A stretch of 22,721 bases of DNA from Isochrysis galbana (Eukaryota; Haptophyta; Isochrysidales; Isochrysidaceae). Positions 1 through 8,959 of this stretch are shown piece after piece (positions within the stretch are counted from its first letter, which is position 1; each line of letters opens with the position of its first letter). The notes under the pieces are model-generated. The model ran no database searches and had not been told where the DNA came from. It saw nothing but the letters and a program-made list of their open reading frames with translations. Position numbers and translations under genes: made by a program. The stretch covers positions 2,501-25,221 of the forward strand of contig JADDIW010000061.1 in the NCBI GenBank assembly GCA_018136815.1. The letters run 5' to 3'.

Positions 1-548
1 GGCCCCCATGAGGGGACTACGCTACACAGCATGGCCAAGGCCACAAAACAGACTAGGGCCCCTGAACAAGGGGGCAGCAGTGCCAAGGGGGACAGCATGG
101 GGAGACCCCTCTCCACACACGCTGAGAAACGAGACGACAAGCACGCCGTGAGTGTGCGCGAGACGAACCAAGAACCGGCCCAATGGGCCTGTGGCTCGAG
201 GAGTGGAGTGGCTGTGGCTGTGTGTGTGGAGTGAGACTCAAAGGAATGTTGTGACCAAGAATGGGTCACACCAGGGACACTCAGGCTCACAAAGGGGCCG
301 ACGTTCGGTCGTCCGTCCAAGTGTGGTTAGTTTCCGCCCCGTTTGGTTTAGTCTGTGTGTCTCTGTTGATCAGCAACTTTTTGAGTCCCCGCGTTGTAGC
401 CCCTCGTGTCTGCCTTGGACCTAAGAAGCTCTCATTCTCATTCGCTCTCTCTCTTCCACTAGCTCGCTAGCTAGCCTCGCCTCTACTCTCCGACGCCGCG
501 CGTCGCAATCCTCAGAACCTCCGTCTACCTCTTCGCTCGAAGCGCTCG
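1..548. other. Non-coding leader region, pyrimidine-rich near its end
   Basis: I see no convincing gene here; the open frames are short, overlap on both strands and look random. From about 430 to 548 the plus strand turns pyrimidine-rich (runs of CTCT and TCGCTC). It contains a GCTAGCTAGCC stretch and leads directly into the ATG at 549. That layout would suit a core promoter or 5' leader for the frame at 549-1226, but no TATA box or other defined element is visible. Confidence 0.3.
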
Positions 549-1226
549 ATGGCGGACAATGACAACTACTCCTACCATGACCTCTCTGACATTTTCCCGC
601 CCGCAACCAACAACGACTCTTTTACGGCCGCGTCAGCTGCCGGCTCGATCGAACGGCCCTCAGCCTACGAGCCTGTAGTCATCGCATGTTCGACACCCGC
701 CCCCTCCCCGACCCGCCAGTGCCCCGTTCCCTTCGTCCATATCTTCTATCCTTTCCTTTGTTCCCATAGTTGTTCGCCTCCCCCCCCGTCTCTCCGTGTG
801 TTTATCTTCCGTCTTGGTTCTCTCAGCGCCAGCGCTCCGAAGCACCCCCTGTCTCCCTGTTCCTCCGTCTTCCCTGTGCGTCCCCGTCCGTCGTGTGTCA
901 CTATGCAGACTGGTAACTGGTACTCTTCATGTCACGCCGAGCCCCCAACCACTCTCACTCCTCACTCACAGTCCCCACACTCCCACACACACAATCTCAC
1001 ATCAGACTCAACACCACCTCCCAATCCACAGCCAGTCCCAGCCACTGACTCCCCAGTCGGTGTCCTCGAACAACAAGGCCTCCCCCCCTCGCGGGCCCCC
1101 GGATCCCAGCATAACTCCCCTCAAGTTAAATGGGGGGAAAACCCAGTGAAGTTATTACAACGCACCAGGGAAAAGCACCGGGGGGTTGTTGGTGATCTTC
1201 TCTTAGGCATTGGAGACGACCCTTAA
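549..1226 (+). CDS. Possible small gene, unknown product (225 codons)
   Basis: I do not recognise this protein. The start ATG lies in a reasonable context (CGATGGCG). The first ~40 residues (MADNDNYSYHDLSDIFPP and on) look like a soluble acidic N-terminus. Residues ~45-120 are Pro/Ser/Cys-rich and encoded by a pyrimidine-rich stretch that could be an unspliced intron: a possible acceptor CTATGCAG ends at about 909. The last ~60 residues are Pro/Ser/Thr-rich, then basic (KLLQRTREKHRG). The stop TAA at 1224-1226 is followed 28 bases later by AATAAA (1255-1260), which supports a 3' end here. The frame converges with the minus-strand sulfotransferase gene. It may be a chance frame in low-complexity DNA; intron structure and coding status are both uncertain. 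Confidence 0.3.
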   Translation: MADNDNYSYHDLSDIFPPATNNDSFTAASAAGSIERPSAYEPVVIACSTPAPSPTRQCPVPFVHIFYPFLCSHSCSPPPPSLRVFIFRLGSLSASAPKHPLSPCSSVFPVRPRPSCVTMQTGNWYSSCHAEPPTTLTPHSQSPHSHTHNLTSDSTPPPNPQPVPATDSPVGVLEQQGLPPSRAPGSQHNSPQVKWGENPVKLLQRTREKHRGVVGDLLLGIGDDP

Positions 1227-1254
1227 CAACTCACGCCGCAAGCGCTCCTCAAAG

Positions 1255-1260
1255 AATAAA
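1255..1260 (+). terminator. Candidate polyadenylation signal AATAAA
   Basis: AATAAA begins 29 bases after the stop codon of the frame ending at 1226. The position suits a eukaryotic poly(A) signal. A six-base match alone is weak evidence, and it is as uncertain as the gene it would serve. Confidence 0.3.
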
Positions 1261-1347
1261 TGATTGCGACTCGAGATACTTGCGTTCGCGAGGTACCCTC
1301 GTCGGACTTGAGCCACTCCTCTGATTTGCCCTTCCGATACAAAGACG

Positions 1348-1369
1348 CCCCCCCCCCCCCCCCCCCCCC
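1348..1369 (+). repeat. C22 homopolymer
   Basis: Twenty-two consecutive C bases lie between the two convergent genes. Such a tract is length-unstable and can form i-motif/G-quadruplex structures. It is also a likely place for assembly length error. Confidence 0.95.
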
Positions 1370-1589
1370 GCAGAGAGTTTGTTCAACAATCAGAGGATGG
1401 CCTGTGCCTTGTCGTGCTCCGCCCATCGATCTGAGCGACACAAATCAGCTGCACGATCTTACCTCACAGTCTCATTCACCTCAGACGTCAATTTTCGGTT
1501 CGGTGCACGCCAAGTTCTAAATGGCATTGAAACTTGGGACGCGTTGTACGCAAACAATGTTAGCGGCACACCGCTCCTGGCAGCGGCAT

Positions 1590-1660
1590 CTTGAACATCG
1601 ACGGCGAGTCGCCAAGTAAGATCATGTGCATTGACATCGAGCGCGAGCGCGAGAACATAC
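1590..1660 (-). other. Possible 71-nt intron near the 3' end of the sulfotransferase gene
   Basis: A clear GTATGT donor follows the codons for HALR at 1661. A TTCAAG acceptor at 1590 would give a short tail ending in a stop. Alternatives are a later acceptor near 1515 (preceded by GCTAAC) or no intron, because the frame stays open to a TAA at 1461-1459. The donor is good but the acceptor is not decided. Confidence 0.35.
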
Positions 1661-2511
1661 CTTCTGAGAGCATGGCCGTGACCCCACCCGCCGTTCCTAT
1701 AAGTGTCCAACACTATTTCGTTGTAAAGCCTTGTGTGGCGCATGCACCTAGCGAGGTCGGTATCCGTGTTACCACCGCAGCCTGTCCTGCAGCTTGCATC
1801 AACACCAAGAGAATGATTGCAACGTAGTCTCGGGTGAATAGTATAGAAGTCCCTTCTGTGGCAGCAGTTGACTCGTTCCGCGATTGCACTAGAATTCAAG
1901 ATGAGCATTGGCATGTGCCGATAGGGCTTCAATAAGCTTCCAATGTAGGGATTCGGGCTGAACTTCCCGGGTTCGAAGACTACTGGGTGTTTCGCATTGA
2001 TGGCTGTTGCACTCATGATATCTCGTGGCACAGCCACAGTAAATGACGGGCGAAGAGGCTTCCCCACCATATCCCACATCCTTCGCCCATCGTTCTCTTC
2101 CACCCATTGCTCAAAGTCTGGTAGATTGAGGGGTTCACTTTCGTGCTCCATGACATGGATCACAACAAAAGCCCGTCGCCAATCGTCGTTTAGACGGCGC
2201 TCGAGGCCCGCATCGCAGAGAGGGAATTGTGAGAGTGACAGAGGAGATAAGGACGGGTGTGCTGAAGATGCTGGAATAGGCGTCATCGTGTGACCATCAC
2301 ACAAGTCTGCCGGCGGGCGAGCCAGATGCGTGGAAGGAGTGAAGGTTTGTGACCACATCTCCCTAGCAACGAAGCCGCAGTCCACAGCCTCTCGCCATTG
2401 GCCTCGCCCGGGGACGCGAAGGCTCTCCTTGCACCCTGGTGGTAGGGGATAGCCAAAGCAGATGAAATCCGGCAGCAAGATCCAACACAGTACCACGTTG
2501 TTGGCGGGGAC

Positions 2512-2646
2512 CTTGCGAATGGGGGGATCACACGACGGGTTAGCCACTTTCGTTGAGTCCAATCGAGGCTATGGACGTGACTAATCTGGCAACCCACCTC
2601 CGGTCGCAGCTGTGTGATGGGGAGCCCACACGCTCTGAGCACGTAC
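2512..2646 (-). other. Predicted 135-nt intron in the sulfotransferase gene
   Basis: It starts with the strong donor GTACGTG after the codon series KAMEEMLK and ends TTCGCAAG before VPANNVV. A perfect GCTAAC branch-point motif sits about 28 bases before the acceptor. The intron contains in-frame stops and is phase 0 on both sides. It joins the ARKAMEEMLK block to the LLPDFICFGYPLPPGC block, an order that fits the family. Confidence 0.65.
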
Positions 2647-2931
2647 CTTCAGCATCTCCTCCATTGCCTTTCTTGCCAATGATCCGGACTAGAGGTCAGA
2701 TTCCGGGTGTACGCGCCCGCCTTCGATCCTTTGCCATGACTTGATGCTCTTCGGCTTGAGCTGCAGATGAATCTGCTCGTCAAAAGCTGCGAAGCCGTCG
2801 ATACGGGTACTGAGCTCGTTCCAGCCCTGGAGGAGTAGGAGTGTTGCGCACATGTGAGTCGCCCCGGTCTTCAGCGCCAAAACACACGGCCAATCGTCAA
2901 GCACGCGCACTTCGACCGCTTGTAGTCTGGT

Positions 2932-2983
2932 CTATACACAATGTGAACGAGGGCACTCGTCGGTGTCATACTTAAAGTCGCAC
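2932..2983 (-). other. Predicted 52-nt intron in the sulfotransferase gene
   Basis: It runs from GTGCGA to GTATAG on the minus strand, in phase 0 on both sides. Without splicing the frame stops at TAA (2974-2972). With it, DFIGRLDSFEE joins TRLQAVEVRVLDDW in one frame. The length is not a multiple of three, so only splicing reconciles the two coding blocks. The donor is not the best consensus, so the exact ends could move by a few bases. Confidence 0.5.
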
Positions 2984-3421
2984 CTCCTCAAAACTGTCCA
3001 GCCGCCCGATAAAGTCCATCTGCCTACTTCGGTACTCGGATGGCCGTCTGCTCATCCCCTGCCTCACAAACATAGTCTGTGGGAAAACATACAAGTCATT
3101 TTGAGCTCCCTCCAGCACGCAGCGATTCAGACGGCCAAAGATTGTGTCCTCGATGTAGGCCTCTGCCTGTGTCTCTACGGGCTCAGCCATGCTGAACGCA
3201 CAGCAGGGAGGCTGGGCGGTTTTGCTCCTTCGCCGCATGACCGATGCTGTGACTGGATCTAATTTACAGCGCGCCACACGCTAAGAGAAGCCAGAAACAT
3301 AGTGAGCAAGCGGCTCCCGCACAAATGTAAAAGTGAATGGTGCAAGGTCTGGTCGCGGCCTGGAGCCGTCGCTCATCCGGATAAGATTGCCGCAGATGCC
3401 TTGTGTGTTGCACTTCCAAAC

Positions 3422-3929
3422 CTACTGTGCACAAAACGCAAATAGAGTTATGGGACGGCACTGGAGTCCAGAAGCTGTGCACCATGACTGTTGTGTCATC
3501 CACGTCAATGCGGCACTTGGAAGACAAAAGATATACGTTGGGCCGTGAGAGTCCCTTCTACCAAGCTTCAAAACCGCTCACAAGCGTTCGCCAGCTTCCA
3601 TCAGCACGGCGTGAATCGACGGGCACCCTTCAAACCCACCCTGCACTTGCATACTCAAATTTTCCTGCCGATGGCATTCCTTTCCCCCTTGCTTGATTGG
3701 CGTCTCGTCGCCAATATTTGCTGTCCTGTCCGCAAATGCAGCTCGTTCTATCTCATCTCACCGACACCTGTCCAACAATCCAAAAATCCATAGCCTCCAT
3801 TACCTGCTCCCAATCCATCACACACACAAATCCCACTGAGAGCAGATATCCACTGCCTCATAGCCGGCCTTCAGAGCACCATATGCGACCGAATTCACCC
3901 TTCACCCTTTCAGTGTATCATGCGCGCAC
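3422..3929. other. Unassigned stretch, probably intronic
   Basis: On the minus strand this joins the possible 5' exon to the first clear sulfotransferase exon. The frames are short. The end next to 3421 has a pyrimidine-rich run ending in CACAG and CAGTAG, which suits a 3' splice site just before VWKCNTQ. There is probably at least one more exon here that I cannot place. Confidence 0.3.
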
Positions 3930-4259
3930 CTGCACGTAGCGTATTCTCCTTCCTCTCACTACCGCCTCGCAGTCCAAAAAGGAGGCCGGGACCGTCACGC
4001 CGCCGCCACCCCACTGTGTCAGGTAGTGAGCGCTAGTACCAGAGGTGTTGAGGTGGAGCACGTGCGAGGACGACCACTCGGCCTGCGCAGCACGCATTAC
4101 CGCGCCAAGCCTAGCCAACTCGGAAGCACCCAGCGCCAGGTCGCCCTTGGTCACACGCGAAGGGGGTGCCATCGCGCGAGCGACCGTGGAGAGGCGCGTG
4201 CACAGGCTGAAGCGAGGGAGAGGAGAGGGCAGAGAGTGTAAGAGTTTTCTTGTTGTCAT
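3930..4259 (-). CDS. Possible 5' exon with a basic N-terminus, unknown product
   Basis: This minus-strand open frame starts MTTRKLLHSLPSPLPRFSLC. It is basic, Ser/Arg-rich and free of acidic residues for ~38 codons, like an organelle-targeting presequence. It ends at RRIRYVQ, followed by a CAG|GTGCGC donor at 3930. It lies upstream of and on the same strand as the sulfotransferase exons and may be its first exon. The ~500 bases between them contain no exon I can defend. The first Met falls inside the edge of an R1 repeat copy; a second Met (MAPPSRVTKG) lies ~30 codons in. It could equally be a chance frame. I do not recognise the sequence. Confidence 0.3.
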
Positions 4260-4475
4260 GTTTTACTCCTAGTGCTGAGGGACCGTGCCTCATCGGCAAC
4301 GGAACAACGGAGCCCCTCCTCCCCCGCGATGGGGGCGTGCGCGGTTGGTGGTGCATGGCTCGTCCGGTGTACTTTATGTGGCTAGGGATGCTAGCCAACA
4401 AGACCTCTTACAAGACTACAGTTTCTAACGCTAGCCAACAAGACCCTCTACAAGGCTAGCTACAATCTCTAATGG
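4241..4475 (-). repeat. Dispersed repeat R1, copy A
   Basis: It shares with the other R1 copies, in the same order, GAGTTTTCTTGTTGT, TAGTGCTGAGGGACCGT, GGCAACGG, GGAGCCCC, CCCCGCGATGGGG, GTGCGCGGTTGG, GCATGGCTCGTCCGGTGTA and GGCTAGGGATGCTAGCCAACAAGA. The conserved sharp boundary is at 4242 (GAGTT). The other end varies among copies, so I give the strand as if the sharp edge were a non-LTR element's 3' end. Within the copy, 4390-4429 is tandemly duplicated, with divergence, as 4430-4472. Confidence 0.75.
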
Positions 4476-4756
4476 TAAGACATCACCACATGAAAAAAAA
4501 ATCTTCTTCAAAATCCCCGCTACGCGTGCGGCTTGCGGCAGTGTGCTTATGTAACTCCCTACTACCCAACCTTAACCCCTAACAACCCCCTCCCCCTTCC
4601 CCAGTTCTCTCTTCAGCGGAGAAGCTGGTTCCAGGGAGGCCGCGCGCGCTGCTTCGGCCGGGAGTTGGAGAGAAGGGGGCGGGAGACTGTGGCTCGTCCC
4701 TTGATCTAACTTCGACTCGGGTTTCCCTCCTTTATATAACGTAGGATCTTTATTGA

Positions 4757-5243
4757 TATCCGCTGTGGTTTCTATGTAGAGATTTAGCCACTATCACTCC
4801 ACCGGCATGGTTCATGGAAGCGATCGACTCGGATGTTCAGACGATATTGTGGGACAGAAATCCCCGACTACAGGCGGACGAATTAGGCTCCACGCAAGGA
4901 GGTAGGAGGTGGATATCCTTTCCGACATACCCGAGAGTGGGGACAAGTGAGGACGGACCCCTTCTGGGGATCGGACTGCTCCCGATGGCCGAGCACACGC
5001 GAGCGCTTCAAGCGATTTGGATCATCCGTTACCTAAACCTGTCCACGGCGGACTGGAAGACGGTCCTAGATCAATGGTTCAGCCGCACCCCACTGGGGAG
5101 AGCCGCGGTCTTCTCGAAGGTCGACTCAAAAAGCCTCTCAGCCAGCATTTGCGGTAACAACACGCTCCCAGCCTTCTGGAAGCAAGCACTCGAAAATTTT
5201 AGACGGATTAGGCTACGCGTCAGGGGGACCACCCCCCCTATCG
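4757..5243 (+). pseudogene. LINE ORF2 fragment (region C-terminal to the reverse transcriptase)
   Basis: The open frame reads LWFLCRDLATITPPAWFMEAI, then TILWD and TQGGRRWISFPTYPR. It continues with ARALQAxW-type sequence (ALQAIWIIRYL), STADWKTVLDQWFSRTPLG and LPAFWKQALENFRRI. This order is characteristic of the post-RT connector of non-LTR retrotransposon ORF2 proteins in plants and protists. There is no EN or RT domain upstream, so the copy is truncated. The frame stays open to 5671, but beyond ~5243 it runs into low-complexity DNA and loses all family resemblance. It lies 280 bases after R1 copy A. Confidence 0.65.
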
Positions 5244-5930
5244 TAAGTTACATTTATACCGCACGTCGCGGAAGTATCCATACGACATGCCGCGTGACAT
5301 ACGGCGGGCCGGAGTGCGGGCCACCCTGCGTCGGCCCGGGCGCCGTGGGGTGCTGCGGCGCCGACGCACGACGGCGAGCGCGGCGTGCGCACTCAGGCGC
5401 GACGCAGGGCGGACACCGAGTCGGACGTCGCTCCGGGCGTCGCTCGCCGCCACGCTGCCCCGCCGTGCCCTCGGTCCCTCGCCCCCCGCGGCAGGTTCTT
5501 CCTCTCGGCGTGCCATCCGTCGCCTCCGGCCGTTATATTATTCCCCCCCCCCCCGCGCGAGGTTCTTCTCCTCCGCGCGCGGTTCGTTTCCTCCGGCCGT
5601 CGTTCGTTCCCCCCCCCCGCGCGCACTGTTCCCCCCCCTCGCTTCGATTCCTCTCACGATTCCTTCGATGATTGCCTCCATCTCGTCCGTTCTTCTTCGC
5701 CATTCTCGCGGAGGGGGCACCAACGTTTAACGTTAGTTTCGCCGCGTTTTCGGTGAAAGAAAGGAAGAACGAATGGCACGCGCCTCGCGTCTCGCGTCTT
5801 GTTTCGTCGCCCCTTGCTCGTCGCTTGTCTAGAAGGTCTCTCTGCACATCGCCTTCTTCCCCCCGCGCGAGTTTGGACCTCTCCTCGACCCTCCGCGTTG
5901 GCTTCAGCGGACGAGTTTCACTTTAACGAT
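5244..5930. repeat. GC-rich low-complexity region with C-runs and GCGCG blocks
   Basis: From ~5500 to 5660 a loose unit of GTTC, pyrimidines and GCGCGC recurs, with C12 at 5543-5554 and C10 at 5609-5618. Long frames on both strands here (Arg/Pro-rich) are a by-product of composition; none is conserved or has a credible start. I see no gene. Confidence 0.6.
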
Positions 5931-7148
5931 AGTTCGAACCCTTCGTTTGCGTAGTTTTGCGCTCTCTTTCCGTATTTCTTCGCGCATGACGAGCGATCGC
6001 GACCTCAGCCTTCGCCGCGCGGGGAGGGTTTGTTTATCGTATGATTCCGGATAGGGCCTGGTAAGAGTTTCGCGAAACTTTTTGCGAAATTTGGGGGACG
6101 TCTCAGCGCGAAGAAATTTCGAGAAATTTGGGGGAGGAAAACCGTGAAAAGAGTAACTTTCACAAAACTTGTGCGAAAATTCGCTAGTCGCTAGTATAAA
6201 AGCCGACCGAAAAGTAACTCTAACTTCTAATTCTAATTGCCACCTATCGGTGCCGTGCGGGCTCACGGCCTGGTGGCTCATGGCGCGTGGCGCGGCTAGG
6301 CACGCGCCCGCACGCCCCAAGAAAACAAGGCGAATCTCACGTGTTTTTGCTCCTTAATCAAATACATGCCACTTTTATGTCTTTCTCGATGCAAAGTGCA
6401 AAGTGAAAGTGCGTGAGAAGAAAGATCGAAGATCGTCTAGATCTAGCATAAATTTTGCATAAAGCATAAACGAGGGTGCGGCGACGGCGCGCGGCGCGGC
6501 CGGACGACACCCCGCCTTGCTCCTTGCAGCCGCGGACGCGTCATGGCGCGGAAGCGGAGGCGAGGTGAGGTGTGCGCGCGCGCACTGACGGCACACGTCT
6601 CGCACACACAAACTTGCAACAGCAAGAGCTGCCGCCAATCAATACATTTGGCAGCAGCAGCAGCGCAAGGTTTCAATGTCGACCGCGCGGACGGACGTCA
6701 AGGAGTTCAACAACCATGTGCTGAATTGGTGGGCCTGCAACCGCTCTAACTTAGATTCCCAATCGGGTAACGGCAGACGGCAGCTCGCATCATCACTTTT
6801 CTTTTGACACCTCCGGCTAGAGTCGGGAGATCGCCTAGCTTATAGATAGAGTCTAGACGCTTGAGGTTCTTGAGGGTGTACTTTAGCAAGCAAGATGCTC
6901 GCAACTTCCTTGGTCTTCATCGACACGTGCTTACTACTCCCTTGATCTCCATGCCTAGGTGATCAGTCCAGAGCTAGAGCATATTCATATTCCGAGTAGA
7001 AAGAAGCCTGTAGAAGTTGCTTGGCCACGTGGGTATAATGGTAATGGTAGACCAACATTGAATGAAGTGTAGTGATTGATAGAAGCGTGGAGCCGTCGTA
7101 GACGTAGAGATAGACATAAGAACGAAGATTGATGATTTACCATCGCGG
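5931..7148. other. Non-coding stretch, no recognised gene
   Basis: The frames are short and unconvincing. A 13-base direct repeat GAAATTTGGGGGA occurs at 6086-6098 and 6123-6135. The last ~400 bases are less GC-rich and directly follow the 3' end of the minus-strand ORF1-like frame, so they may be its downstream sequence. No tRNA or rRNA signature was found. Confidence 0.4.
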
Positions 7149-8117
7149 TTATAACTTATAACGAATCGGGTCGAAAATGCGAAACACGATGTAGGTGGCG
7201 ACCTCTTTGAGAGAGGACCTGATAGCGCTAGATTTGCGGGGAGCTGAGTCGGCTATCGTGCCATAGGTGACTCCAAACTCATGCGGGACTCCCGAGAGTA
7301 CCGTTTGAAGTTTGTCGCCATAAGCGGCCTTGAATTGGTCGTGAGCATCGTCATCGACGTAGAAAATCCATGGGCCCTTTCGGCCCTTGTCCATCCCGTC
7401 TGGCGTGGCATCGAGGCCCTCTAGCCTAGAGAGAAGAAACTTCATGAACGTGGCTACATCCTCACTTTTAATGTCCTTTTTGTCTTCAGCTAGTTGCGCT
7501 AGCTGAATGAAAAAGGGTGTGTCTTCGGGTTCCTCTTCTTCATCCATTGGAGGGGGAGCGAGTTGGGTGGTGTTGGTGGGAGTCCCTTTGGGATCCGACT
7601 GTGGGTCGGCCCGCTTGCGCGACAGCTGTTGCGGTTGTTGTTGGGCTGGCTGCTTCAGAGCTTGTTGGGCTGGCTCCTTCAGTTTGCTCCCATGCGTGGC
7701 TTCAGCATACGACTTGGGCGCATGGGTTGTTGGTTGGTTGGTGGGAGCAAAGGCTCCAAGGATTGATTGTTGTGTCAAGTGCCCGCCCCCGAGGGGTGCA
7801 CTGCTGGTAGGAGTTACCACCATGGGGGTGGCAACAATGCTGCCACCCACCATGGGGAGTCCTTGATTGGGTGGCGAGACGGTGGAGCTGGGCGGCTGAG
7901 CCAGTTGCTGGCTCTGTTGCTCTGCAGGGAGCAGGGCACGGCCTGTTCCCTGCTTCTGGGGCTGGTGAGGAGGCGAGGGTGGCGGAGCCATGTCGACGTC
8001 GGTATCCGGTGGGGCAGAGGCCTGCGAGCGCTTCGGCTCCGGCGGTTTGGGGCGGCCCCGTTGGGGCGTCGTGGCGGCGGGGGGCTGGGAGAGGGGAGCG
8101 GTCGGCGCGCGCTCCAT
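7149..8117 (-). CDS. Retroelement ORF1/gag-like protein (322 codons)
   Basis: I infer a retrotransposon ORF1 or gag-like protein, probably a LINE's, rather than recognising a named family. Residues 1-~190 are disordered and rich in Pro, Gln, Ala and Ser, with a basic patch GRPKPPEPKRSQ. An acidic hinge MDEEEEPEDTPFF follows. The last ~120 residues look folded (FMKFLLSRLEGLD, PWIFYVDDDAHDQFKAAYG, GVTYGTIADS), ending IFDPIRYKL. The ATG sits in a good context (GCGATGG). The DNA around the start is repeated at 15763-15826, which shows this 5' end is part of a multi-copy element. There is no zinc knuckle and no RT downstream, so the copy is probably 3'-truncated. A host protein of low complexity is an alternative. 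Confidence 0.45.
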   Translation of the reverse strand: MERAPTAPLSQPPAATTPQRGRPKPPEPKRSQASAPPDTDVDMAPPPSPPHQPQKQGTGRALLPAEQQSQQLAQPPSSTVSPPNQGLPMVGGSIVATPMVVTPTSSAPLGGGHLTQQSILGAFAPTNQPTTHAPKSYAEATHGSKLKEPAQQALKQPAQQQPQQLSRKRADPQSDPKGTPTNTTQLAPPPMDEEEEPEDTPFFIQLAQLAEDKKDIKSEDVATFMKFLLSRLEGLDATPDGMDKGRKGPWIFYVDDDAHDQFKAAYGDKLQTVLSGVPHEFGVTYGTIADSAPRKSSAIRSSLKEVATYIVFRIFDPIRYKL

Positions 8118-8141
8118 CGCTAAAACTATAACAATAGTTTT
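8093..8141 (-). repeat. Retroelement 5' end, copy 1
   Basis: This block spans the start codon of the 7149-8117 frame and its leader (AACTATTGTTATAGTTTTAG). It matches 15763-15826 almost base for base. The second copy has an extra 6-base ATGGAG duplication at the start codon. Similarity drops on both sides of the block. Confidence 0.7.
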
Positions 8142-8156
8142 GAGAATTTGAAATTT

Positions 8157-8173
8157 GAGATGCAGCGCATCTC
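8157..8173. repeat. Perfect 7-bp-arm inverted repeat
   Basis: GAGATGC-AGC-GCATCTC lies just upstream of the leader of the ORF1-like frame. It is short, and its function is unknown. Confidence 0.6.
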
Positions 8174-8434
8174 AAAGATGGCTCGTGTCATATAAAGAAC
8201 ATTAACATTCGCAAATGGACTTTTCACATCCCGAGATGGACCCATCCTCTTAGATAGGGGTGTTGAGATGGACTTTCCCGTCCCCTTATAGGGGGGAGCA
8301 GGCGGGGGAGCAGAGGTAGGGGTATAGGCGGCGGCAGCGGGAACGCGGGGGAGTGTGCGTCATTAGTAGCGTAGCGGGCACCTTCAAGAATGTTTTTTTT
8401 TGGAGGGCGTTCGAGCGCTCCCCCTAACGCAACA

Positions 8435-8496
8435 GTGCACTTGGCCTGCACCCTCCCACACTCCCTCGCACCAGCACGCCGGCTACGCCTGGCACT
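8435..8496 (+). repeat. 62-bp direct repeat, copy 1
   Basis: It begins GTGCACTTGGCCTGCACCC and is identical over 62 bases to 8878-8939. The offset is 443 bases. Confidence 0.95.
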
Positions 8497-8877
8497 TTTA
8501 TCATACGACACATCTAACGGCAGGTGACCATTGGCTATATCACGCCGCGATGGCTGACGGTTCCCTCGCGTGGCGGTACCACCGCGATACACGGCCTGTG
8601 CCCCGTGTCGTCTGCGGAGCAGCATCAGCAAAGTCACCCGACCGCCAACCGTCACAGAGGTAATAGCTACAGCAGCTCGTCCTGTGGGCCCAACAACACC
8701 TTTCCGTCCTGCATGCCCTCCAAGAGTGCCGGGAAACCGACTGCACTTGGCTGCAGCATTTGATGTACTGGGCTGCACAAGAACACATCCCCGGTCCGAA
8801 CGTGCAACATCTACGACACCTCCTACAACTTGCCGCCCATCGCCATGGTCGCAATCACAAACACTGTGGTCGCCACT

Positions 8878-8939
8878 GTGCACTTGGCCTGCACCCTCCC
8901 ACACTCCCTCGCACCAGCACGCCGGCTACGCCTGGCACT
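8878..8939 (+). repeat. 62-bp direct repeat, copy 2
   Basis: A perfect second copy of 8435-8496. Zero mismatches imply a recent duplication or conversion. It sits at the left edge of the large GCC array. Confidence 0.95.
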
Positions 8940-8959
8940 CACTTGGTGCGGCTGCCCCA

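Larger units (their letters stand above)
1661..3421 (-). pseudogene. Sulfotransferase-family gene with two in-frame TAG codons and a long C-terminal extension
   Basis: This looks like a PAPS-dependent sulfotransferase (P-loop fold, probably Golgi or secretory), assembled from three exons: 3421-2984, 2931-2647 and 2511-1661. The first exon carries VWKCNTQGICGNLIRM (candidate 5'-PSB/P-loop region), then FTFVREPLAHYVSGFS (the 3'-PB-type signature). After these come DLYVFPQTMFVR and DFIGRLDSFEE, both typical of this family. The third exon gives LLPDFICFGYPLPPGC, the usual C-terminal block. Two phase-0 introns restore one frame across all blocks. Within the frame, TAG occurs at 3283-3281, exactly where the family has Glu after SGF(S/A), and at 2691-2689 (after HPESDL). 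After FGYPLPPGC the protein continues ~270 residues into an unrecognised Cys-rich region with a YNEIVLD motif. The upstream exons and the 3' end below 1661 are unresolved. Family assignment is from motif memory. Pseudogene status is an inference from the TAG codons. Confidence 0.6.

Noticed and set aside
1966..1980. GGGTTCGAA, resembling a tRNA B-box
   Set aside because: It lies inside the coding exon of the sulfotransferase gene, and no cloverleaf can be built around it.
7036..7060. tRNA-like sequence GGGTATAATGGTAATGGTAGACC
   Set aside because: No matching acceptor stem, anticodon arm or B-box (GGTTCGA) at the right distance.
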